32,220 nucleotides of DNA, taken from positions 91,138 to 123,357 of the forward strand of contig NW_014577816.1 of assembly GCF_000485595.1 (NCBI RefSeq), given 5' to 3'. This stretch comes from Priapulus caudatus (Eukaryota > Priapulida > Priapulimorpha > Priapulimorphida > Priapulidae). The notes under the pieces are model-generated. The model had not been told where the DNA came from, did not search any database, and worked only from the letters and a program-made list of their open reading frames with translations. The position numbers were made by a program, and so were the translations under genes. Of the stretch, positions 1 to 10,800 are shown piece by piece. Position 1 is the first letter of the stretch. Every line of letters begins with the position of its first letter.

Positions 1-43
1 TTTGGCAATCGTTACTGCAGTTTAAGGAAAAATGCCCGTCACG

Positions 44-89
44 TGACCTTTTGACCTGTAGTGACCTGTAGTGACCTCTTAAGTGACCT
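44..89 (-). promoter_or_regulatory. Cluster of five TGACCT (AGGTCA) nuclear-receptor half-sites
   Basis: TGACCT occurs at 44-49, 52-57, 62-67, 72-77 and 84-89, all in one orientation, giving direct-repeat spacings of 2, 4, 4 and 6. AGGTCA direct repeats are the recognition pattern of RXR-, HNF4- and PPAR-type receptors. The array could equally be a simple tandem repeat (units GTGACCTGTA and GTGACCTCTTAA). Function is inferred only. Confidence 0.35.
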
Positions 90-1185
90 CTTAAGTAGGT
101 TAACATTTTTTTTATGGTAGCAATTTCTAAGACGGACCCATTGGTACCAAAATCATTAAAATTGGTTGATTATTAGCAAAGATATGAGTTGTTATGTTAT
201 TTATACCCCACATTTTTTAACGGTGTCGCGTCACCCACCCTTGTCTATAAAATGGCTTCTAGCACAAAACTGATACCACAATTTGAGACTACATAGTACC
301 TGGGGGTGTTCTAGGGGGTCTATTCGACCATCCTGTGAAGTCAAACCTTAGATGTAGTGACTGTTGAACGAAACGAAAATGTCAAGGTTCATGCTCCTGG
401 ACTAACAAGATATTTTGCTTGTCCTGCAAAATTTTTGCTTGTCCAGATTAATAACATAGAAATATAGTAAATGTGTAATACATTTAATCAAATAAAATTT
501 TAGACCCAATATCTTACTTTGTATTTTTAATACGGTTCATTAACAGTTCAAATTAAACCAGAAGTGACGAATTTTGTCGGGTTGTATCTAAAAGACTAAT
601 CGAAAATACGAAACGAACTGCAAAAATGGCGGTGGCCAGTGATGGTAGAAAATGATGAAAAATTGCTCTAAAAAGTTGCTCTAAAAAGCTGCTTGTCCAC
701 TGAAGCTGCTTGGAATGTATCACACTAGTGAAACACATAACACAAACTATATTGACTGCTACATATATAAACATGCCATGTACATTCACAGTCTACTGGA
801 CAGGTCTACTTGTCTTCTGTGAAAATGGACAAGGGAGGACATACGGATAGCCCTTATTTCGAGTATGGCAGCATTGTGATAAACCTTACCTTATGGCCAT
901 GCTCCCAAATGTTTTTGGTCACTATTAAGTGCATATATTAGCTGTTATATATATATATATAGCTGTTAGCATATATGTGGTTTATATTACAATATAATAA
1001 AACACTGAAAAATGAAAGTAGATCAAATTGATTTATAGTTGTTGTGGAAAAATCTGTCAAGTCATCATGGGGGTTTTTCTAGTTTGACTTGTTTGACTTA
1101 TTTGTTGCAATGTGTGAAGCTGTTAACATTCTTTTAGATTGTTTAGGTATTTTGTGCGTGCCCGTGTCCTTGCTCCCACCATATA

Positions 1186-1224
1186 AATAATAATAATAAT
1201 AATAATAATATTAATAATAATAAT
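1186..1224. repeat. (TAA)n microsatellite
   Basis: About 12 trinucleotide units with one TTA interruption. Confidence 0.9.
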
Positions 1225-1516
1225 AGGTTTCACCTGTTAAGTATTTCAATATATGACACTGCGCAAAGAATGCTATTGCATCCAAGTATGAATGTGTGAT
1301 TTTTGAATACGAATCTATTAGCTAATTAGGTTTTTTCTGTTTGCACAGAGTTATAAGCTAATTATGCACCATATTAATTACTGTTTGGTGTATAAATGAG
1401 TTTGTAAAAATTTATTATTGACGTTGTTCATTATCCTCAATATCGAAATATGTAATGTTGGATTTAAGGCAAATTTTTGTAATTGAGGCAAATATGCATT
1501 GGAATGTATCATTACA

Positions 1517-1724
1517 CAGGGGCGGATCCAGAAGGTTTTGGTGACCAGTTTCCATAGATCTAGTCACAGTTAGGGGGGTCCGGGGGCATGCCCCCCCCCG
1601 GGAATTTTTTACAAATTAGGCTATATTTGGTGCATTCTGGTGAATTTTGAGGGCCAATTCTGAAGATGCCCAGCCTGTGACCAGTTTTTGGAAACCGGTG
1701 CAAACCGGCCTAAATCCGCGCCTG
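1517..1724. mobile_element. hAT-like MITE, 208 bp
   Basis: The left end is CAGGGGCGGATCCAG; the right end, read inverted, is CAGGCGCGGATTTAG. CAGGGGCGGAT-type termini are typical of animal hAT elements. TTACA occurs directly outside both ends (1512-1516, 1725-1729), but an 8-bp duplication is not clean. The interior holds a C-rich run. It has no coding capacity. It ends 21 nt before the first visible GPAT exon. Confidence 0.7.
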
Positions 1725-1745
1725 TTACACGCATTACATTTGCAG

Positions 1746-1816
1746 AACAACTTCTTTGACAAGTTAACTGCTGACATGGATCTCAAGAATAACCTCATTG
1801 TGAGCACTCAAAACAG
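1746..1816 (+). CDS. GPAM: GPAT exon 1 of those visible
   Basis: Residues 1-24 of the joined fragment. The acceptor is ATTTGCAG and the donor AG|GTAATG. It reads NNFFDKL..., which matches the KFFNP-like segment that precedes the Arg-rich region of vertebrate GPAM. No initiator Met is present, so upstream exons are required. A hAT-like MITE ends 21 nt before it. Confidence 0.75.
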
Positions 1817-4800
1817 GTAATGTGTACATTTTTAACTAAATGCATGCCAAGCCTGCTAGAAAATTATGCTGTACATATTGCTGGTTCCCTTGCAAGTTTG
1901 TTGAAGAGATTCTTAAACGGCATTATGCAACCATCTTGTCATTTATGAAATAACCAGTGTGTGTATAGAGTATGAAGTTATTTGTATGTTGTTGCCTTTT
2001 TTAACAGAAACTGTGGTTATTTAACAAGAAAGCTGTGCTATGCTACATTCAGCCTACAGAGAAAGTGTAGTCACAGGTATCCAAAACTCAACAAAACTGT
2101 GCTGGAAAATGAGAGAGTACTCGAAGCAATACACTATGCTGCATGTGAAGATGATAATGGTATGTCACCATATTTAGTATGTTGCATTATTATAGAGGAT
2201 GAGCCCTTGCACCACTCTCTGCCTTTACATAAAGGTACTTGTTCTGATATCAGAGCCATGCAAGAGTAGTTTAATTGAGGGTATTCGAGGCTTTCTCATT
2301 CGATATTTTACTAAAGTAATACAAGCATGTTTCATTTTACATTACATTTATTCCATTTTGACTGATACTATTATTAACTCATTAGTGATGAATTCTGTTT
2401 ATTGTGAGACCTATTACATGGTTCCTGTGTATATTATTATTGTAGAGATTAAAACATCACATGCTAGTGCTGTGAAGACACACAAAAAGAGAGCAAAAGA
2501 GGTGCTAACAAAAATGGCTGCTGCTATATCTTCAGCTTGGATCAGGTGTGTATTTGGTTGTGGAAAAGGTTCTCTTTAGAAGTCCATCATACCAGATAAA
2601 ATACAGATAACAAATCTGTTATCGTGGGCTTGTGATCCAATATATTGTCTTTTACATGATTCTGTATTGCAAAAAAAGCATTACATGGCAGGTAGGCAGA
2701 ATGTTTTTAAAATATTAAAAAAATGCTGTCCATAAGTATAATTATGTAATGTATAACTATAACTGGATGTTGTATATTATAGCCGCGTTCACACGTAGCA
2801 AGAAATCCGGTATTTAGCGTTCACACGAGGCAAAATACGAGGCCCAAGAAATACGGTATCTAAACAGATCCGGTATTTCATGTAAATACGAGGCTTCCCA
2901 GACCCCGAATAATTTGCCGTGCTAGAGAAATACCGGATTTCTTGGACCGCGCATTTCCTCGTGTGAACGCTAAATACCGGATTTCTGGAGCCGCGTATTT
3001 TATAGACTGGTCCGCGCTCGACAGTTCCAGTGTAACGCGAGTGGAACTGTCGAGCGCGGACCAGTCTACGAATTTTATCGGCAGTTGGTGCGCATTGCAT
3101 TGTTTATTTCGCATTGTTTGCTTGATTGTTACTAAGCAGCTCGCAGCTCGCAGCTCGCAAATACCGTATTTCTGGAGCCGCGAATCAGCGTGTGAACGCT
3201 CAGCCGCGTATTTGTCTCAGATACGGTATTTCGCAAATCCTGTATTTCAGAAATACGAAATCTCGTGAGAACGAGGCTTATGCTAAATGAATATTTTTTC
3301 TTGGCCAACCTTTTTGACACCCCTTACACCAGATACCATTGATAGTACACCAATAATATTTTATTACTTTCATTGTCGTAATGTAGGTTAACAGGCTGGG
3401 TACTGCTGAGGGTGTTCAACCACATGCTAGACAGCATACAAGTTCATCAGGGCCAAATGGAAATGGTGAAGAAAGCAGCAAAAAGCAATATTCCAGTGGT
3501 ATGCATGTTTCATACCGAGACCTTTACTATATCTCCCTGAGATGGATATATATATGACAATATGTGTGTCGTGTGTCTCCGTTCAAATATATTATTCTGG
3601 TCAAGCAACATAACATTTTGCAAAGTAAAAATCTTCTACACATGGTAGCTGTAGTGACACACATAGGTATACCAGGGAAAAAATAAATTTATTTTTCGGG
3701 GGCTACTTTTCAAGCTCACATGCATGAAAATAGCACTCTAAAATTTGGTTTGCATTGAACTCTATGCAAATTTCCGGGGGCTCTTTTTGGCATTTCCGGG
3801 GCTCTTTTTGGCATTTCCGGGGCTCTTTTTGGCATTTCGGGGGCTAAATCGCCCCGAGCCCCCGTGTATTTTTTTCACTGAGGTATACTTTGCTATATTT
3901 GTGAAAAGGTGATGAGCACCCAAAATGAAGTTTATATAGTTTTGTCATCTTTACGTTTTTATTGTGTTTTACAGATATTCCTCCCATTGCATAAAAGCCA
4001 CTTGGACTATCTCTTGCTGACGTTCATTCTGTTCTTACATGACATTAAGGCTCCACATGTTGCTGCAGGTGACAACCTCAGTATTCCCGTGTTCAGGTAA
4101 GCCCACTTTAACATGGTTAAGCACCATGCTAGCTAAGAAGCGGAAATTAAATTATTGTTATGAGTTTTTTGCCATATTAGTGTGAGTATACTATCAAGAT
4201 AATGATAATTTTTGGTCCTAAATAGTTACAGGGGGGAAAGATTCCTGAGTTGGTTTAGAAAATTGGTTACTGTGTTCATCATATGTGTATTATTTGAAAA
4301 GAACTGCAATTATGCTATTAGTGTTATAGCAATGCATGTAACATATGTGTATATATAATTAACAAAATTTATTAGAAACAGTTAATTGTTTTATATGGTT
4401 TTTATTTAATAGAAACATATTTGTTTTTTTGAGTCTTATAATAATATTGACATAATTGTTGTATACAGTTTTAAGTATTAAGAGAAAATATTAAGCAGCT
4501 TGCATTGTTGTGGTTAGTGGTTCTATTGTCATTAATTTTCAATGATCACATGTTCTAGGTATATCCTGCGTTCACTTGGTGGATTTTTCATCAAAAGGAA
4601 GTTGGACCCTCATTATGGCAAGAAAGATATTGTCTACAGAGCTCTGCTACATACGGTAGGAGTATTTGTTTTGGCAAAATGGTGAAATCAGTGATCCCAT
4701 TAAATACCATGGTATGCACATGTTTTTTTTTATCAAAAGTTAAGGTTGGATAAAACTACTCTTCCTCTACAGTACATGGCAGAATTGCTGAGACGGGGCC

Positions 4801-7800
4801 AGTATGTCGAGTTCTTCATAGAAGGTGGGAGGACACGCAGTGGCAAAGCCGGTGCACCAAAGGCGGGGCTTATGTCTGTTGTCATTGACACATTCATCGA
4901 TGGTAAGCTGTTTCACTACGTTTCCATGTTACTGAAGCTAGTTTGCTATACTGAATGTATTCATTTCATGTTTCAATGCAAAACAGTTTAGATTTTGCTG
5001 TAGTTAAGTTCAAGACATGCTGCAACGACAAACGCACAACCGTAATGTTCAGTGTTAAAATCGCAGTCCCTGACACAGCCATATATTGCAGGTGGGTCAA
5101 ACCTCGTCTCCTTTCTGACTACATAATAGCTGACATTTAAGGTTTACCATTGATTTTGGGTTACTGTGCTAAGGATAGCCAAATGTTTTATTTAATATCG
5201 TGGAACTATGTCTCTGGAAATCAGAAACGGAATTTTTTCGTTAATAGTGTTTTCACCAGACATTATCACATGATTCTAATTTTCTTAAATGTCTTCAAAT
5301 TTTACGGTTGGTTGTTGTCGCTGTAGTGTGTCTTGACCTGTACTTGTGCAAGAAAGAGTAATGGCAGTGTGGACATCACTCGTGAGTATCATTCATGTTC
5401 ACTAGCTTTGCATGTTTGCTCAGGAATTGTATTCTTGTAGTAGAGCTATAATTTTTCTACACTGATAACAATCACTACAGATAGTATTGCTCTCTATCCG
5501 TCAATATATTACTATATAAGAAAATCTAATTAAATATTTGTTTTTTCAATAAATTTATTTCTTGCAGGAACTGTCACAGATGCATACTTGATTCCGGTTA
5601 GCATCACATATGAGAAGGTTCTTGATGGAGAGTTTATACGGGAGAATATGGTGGGTGCCTTCAATGCAGTTAGTAAATGCCTAATAAAATAAAAGTGACA
5701 TAGCAGAATGCCCATTTACGATTTACTTAAGATTTTATATGATATGTACCACAGTGGACTAATGTATTGTCACTTGAATATGATGTGTAAGAAATGTGTT
5801 ACACGTTATGATCATATTGTTTTTCAGGGTTCAAAGAAAGTGCCAGAGACTTTTTGGGGTGCAGTGAAAGCAATATGGAGAGTGCTCAAAACCAATTATG
5901 GGCACGTGCGAGTGACGTTTTGCCAGCCCTTCTCCCTACAGGTTTGGAAACTGTTGTACATGTGTGTAAATAGTGTTGTTGTAGTTATCTATTACTTGTG
6001 TTATGCTTGTTGAATGCTTGGGAGTCTGCTCAGCATCCTTTTGAAATTAACGTTTTGTTTGTCGCATCTACTCTAAGTATGCTACTCAGTTCAGTACTTA
6101 GAAAACTTGGTCGCATATAAGTGTCAAACCATGGTGGTGCTATTATTTTCATCAGCTAACTCATATATTGTACTTTATAATGGTAGTATGTTTTAGTAAT
6201 GTAAATCTCACCATACCTGTTATAACCGGATGTTCCATGTTATATAAGCACATTGTTAGTTACAATTTATTAGCTCATCTGACGTAGTCCGGTGCAGCTT
6301 GTAGAATCGCATGATTGTCCGTCCGTCCGGCTGTCCGTCCGTCTGTTCGTCCGTCAACAGTTGGGCACAAATCTTAACCGCTCGACGTACGGTCACGATA
6401 TTCGGGACGTGGGGGGGTAATCCGAAAACGAGTTGGGATGTCGAAGCTGGGGGTCAAAGATTAATGGTCAAGAGGTGTAAAAGAAGGGGGAACATTCCCT
6501 CCTTAACTTAAGGTATAGGGAGGAAATGCAGAATTGCGGCACAAATCTAAACGGCTTGACCTAGGCTCGTGATAGTCGGTGTATAGCATCATGGTAGGAA
6601 AAGCCATCACTGTGCTGAAATTGGAGGTCACAGGTCAAAGGTCAATGGGGCACAGGGCAGATTTTCTGAGGACATGGTCTGACGGAGCGATTGAAAAACT
6701 TTTTTGTTTCAGCGGTGTCCTAGCATTTTTATGGCTTTATTGAAAGGACCATGAAATGTACTTTCCGCAGACATGCGAAGAGTAAGTGTCGGATAACCTT
6801 TTGACCCTCAAGAGGAGGGTTAAACATGGATTTGTTTACTGTTAGAAAGAATTTGACTGCCGGGTTTGCTAGTAGAATCTATACATGCCTGGATGTATGA
6901 GGCTACAATGTCACAGTGAAATTTCAAAAGCTAAATTTGGTTGAAGAAGGTTTACGCTCCTTAAATCGTATAATTTCTATGGCATTCTGTACTGTCAGTG
7001 TGTTACATGTAACTTATGCCACTGCCAGTGGCCACCGCCAGTGCATGTGGTGGTGACAGTACTGTGTAGTTTTTGCCTGCGTTAATTAGTTACAGGTGGC
7101 AGCTCTCTATTTCGGCCTGTAGGCTTGCGTAGGTAAATGGATGAGTGCTTACCTATTCTGTCTTGCAAATAGTTGTTGCTACTACGTACGATGGGAGCTT
7201 CTATCTTTAATCTTAAGACACTTAAACGTACGCGCCATCTCGTGGCAACTTTCATAACGATCCCAACAAACAATCCATCGAGAAGGTTCCTGATACATTC
7301 CCTGTGCCTCCCACTGTTTCGGCGCATATGTGAACACATTTGGGACTAACAGGGTTTAATAGAATCCCACCACTCCACCACAGAGTCACCGCAGTAGACG
7401 TGAGATGAGCGCTGTCGCTCCGCGGCACTTGTTATAATGATTTTGTGGCAAGTAGTTATGAGATAAATCTTAAATAATAACTAATGAAGCTACCCTGTGA
7501 TTGTTCTACGCATTTGGATAAGCTATGTATATGGTGAAAGACATTCTGATATAAAAATTACATTATTATGTGCTCAGCATTGGCGTAATAGTTTTTGCAG
7601 TCTGTCTTTAGACGAAAACGTGTGTGAGGCTCCATGGTAGTATTTCTTGCTTGCTGTTGGTGTAGTTTGTGTAGTCTTTAGCAGGTGCTTTATGAATATA
7701 GTATGGCATTTGATACTACAGGAGTACGTGCAGTCCGTGCAGACGTCATCAGGTCGAGGTGCGTATGAAGCGTCTGTTCTCGGATCTCTCCTGTCATCCC

Positions 7801-10800
7801 TGCAGAGAAAACGTCCAGGTACACCCTCCGATCCTTCCCTGCATATGTCCCGTATGTTCCCGGTTGGGCATCCTATTAAAAAACCTATCCAGCTTGACTA
7901 CAGTTCCATTTGCATTGCATTTGTGTACATTGTTGACATGTGCTCTGCTGGTTTGCACTTTTAGTAGGCATTGCCGATTGCAATTTATATGATTTAATTA
8001 CCACTTGTGGAAGTGGAAGTAGCTAAACAGTTTCATTATTTCTTAATGATGAATCAGATGTTACTATACTAATAATAAAATGGTATGGTAGTATAGCTGA
8101 ACAGTACAGCCATAGTTTAAAGATGGTCAGTAATGTCAATCATTTATATTATATATCATGCCATATCTTGCCACTGTGCTTCTGTCTACAGATTTATAAG
8201 TATGGAGCTCTTGAAGCATAAATATAGTATCTGTAGAAAATACGTCTCTATTGTATGCCAATCCAAACAGATGAAGCATTTGTATGGCTTAACATGTTTT
8301 ATGACAGGCTTTCTTACGGATGGCGGCATGGGCTTGAAAGATCCCAGTGAATCATCATTATATGGGACTGATGTAGTTGAGGAAGACCAAAGGCAATTGG
8401 TTACAAATGTTGCTACACATGTTGTACACGGTTAGTGTTTTTATGGGGTCATCGGGTGTTGCTTTGTGGGAGAAGAGTAGACAGAGACCAGTGACATTTG
8501 CGAGGTGTAGTGCAAATCTAAATGTTTTTGCTGTCTATCAGGTTAACTCATAACTGTTCTGTTTAAACAATAAGGAGAGCTATATTTTGAATGAGCCTCA
8601 GTTTTTATTTATTCATTTGTATTGAAAAATTTGATATTTAGACTTATTTGACATGTTCTCTGTTTAATTTAGCTGCAGTGCATGCAAGTGCAGTGATGAG
8701 CACTAATCTACTAGCGTTTCTACTTCTGGTGAATTATCGAAAGGTATTTATAATAATTTTTATAAATAATTAAAATGCATTCTTGTACATAATGCTGTTT
8801 CATATACAAAACGTGGCACGTTTTTATGTAAATTTTAGTCTACATAATTTTACAGTGTAAAATGTGTGTTATATTTATACATCACTAATATTTCATTGAA
8901 CGATGTTTTGTCTACAAGAAGTACGTGTGTTATCTACTAAAACTAATTGTCAAATATTAAATATTGCAATCATTTCCTCTTAAATTAATGCATAGGAAAC
9001 ATATGTGGCATTTCAATGAGCATAATTCAAACCTAATTTAACTGGTAATATGAATTAATCATGGTGTATTGGTCTCCAATAAGTATTCACAACCAAAGCT
9101 GTCTGAAAGGTTCTGCATATAAATTGTGTAGCCTCAATAGTCGGAAAGCTCTGCATATATTAGCCATATAATACTGAATTGTGCAAGAAATACGGTGAGT
9201 GTAGTCTAATGCATTTTTATAGACAACTCTAACTATAAAAAGTATGTATGAACAGAATTACGCTTTGCATCTTACATGTTTAGGGTATGTAAATAGTATC
9301 ATTGTATGAAATTTACACAGGAATACCTTTTCTCATGCACACGTTACCTCTGCCGGTTGTTTTTATTTTCCGCCATCCAGACATTGATGTTTTGAGCAAA
9401 ACGCAACTAAGTAGCTAAGTATAATATATAATAATGTCTTGCAGGGGGTCAGCATGAAGGAGCTAGTTAGAAGCTTTGACTGGGTGAAGGAAGAGGTCTT
9501 ATTCCTGGATCGAGATTTAGGCTTCTCAGGGGAAACTACTGCAGTGATTGCACATGCTCTATCTATTTTGGACAATCACTTGGTAAGATTTTAATTTTCT
9601 GACAGCTTCATAAGTTATGTGGTGCAGTCATTACACCTGCCATAGCATCCTGTAATTTTGTGATATCTTTTTTTGCAATTAAATAATCAGACAATATCAC
9701 ATATTTACCCTATTTACTAGGATATAGTACCATTAGTACAGTTACCCTTACCTTGTAGTTACTCATGACAGAACGTTTGTAAAAATGCTTCTTATAGATG
9801 TTTTAAAGAATAATTGGGTAGCATAGTTGAACTAATGTCTATACCTATGTCAACAGGTCAACAAGGCATCTTCTGTGCAGTGTGAACAAACGAACAATAA
9901 CATCGAGAACTGGCGACTTTCCCCCAATCTATCACTGCCGGATGTGTTTGGATTGACGTATTATGCTAATTCAGTCACATCCGTCTTTCTGATAGAAAGC
10001 GTAATAGGTAAACTAGTTTCTGCCATTTGACACATCTTGTGCTTATTATGGCCAACTATTCTTGGGTTGATTTAAAATTCTGGCGTGATTATCCCTTGAA
10101 ATTAGATGAAGTTTGTACACCCTGCACATAATCCATTCTCAGCATCCAGATTTAAAGTGATTACGTCACCGTAAATAGTAAAACTAAAAAACATTTCCAC
10201 TTTTTCACAAAATGTAAGTAATTCTGTTCACCTTTTATGGTTAAATTGCTGCATTATACTTCCTATTTTACTATATTGTTCGATGTAAACATACACTCGT
10301 GACTCATACATAGACCATAGCAAGCAATTAATGTCAGGATCATTTAATATCAAATCGTCCAGGTTTTTTTGGATTTTTAACTAGTTGAGAAACAATCTTA
10401 TCAGATAAGAATTTGACGATACATTTAGTCCTGTTAGTACACTTACTTTTAATGTAAAAAAGTGAAAACAAAAATTTTACAAATATACACCATAGAAAAT
10501 TCATGACGTAGTCAATTTAAATAGAAATGTTAATGAGCCAGGTACATTAAATAATTGTACGTAAGGTCAATGCTGCACTGACGTAGCTGTTATACCGAAA
10601 GAATTCTTATCGGCAGGAGTAGATAATAGGGAAGGAGTGTGATATCAATAAACAAGGGAAATTCGTCATTTACTAGCCTTATAATACCTACGATTTACTA
10701 CGCGTAACTCATCCAACTTGAGCTCAAATCGGACACAGTACATTCGCCTAGCATCGTGCGAAATCGTTTCCTCGTATACACCCGCAATCCGGAGATACAG

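Larger units (their letters stand above)
1..1516. other. Upstream intron or 5' flank with no recognised exon
   Basis: AT-rich sequence before the first visible GPAT exon. It holds five TGACCT half-sites (44-89), a tandem of GCTCTAAAAAGTT-like units near 664-690, a short TA run (946-960) and a (TAA)n tract (1186-1224). I saw no exon with GPAT N-terminal similarity. Confidence 0.5.

Noticed and set aside
2199-2579. 126-codon frame across exon 3 of GPAT
   Set aside because: It merely reads through intron sequence into the real exon 3 (2446-2545); the conserved part starts at the acceptor.
2789-3320. Overlapping frames on both strands at the intron MITE
   Set aside because: They come from the palindromic element; peptides repeat CGTGTGAACG-type words, with no homology.
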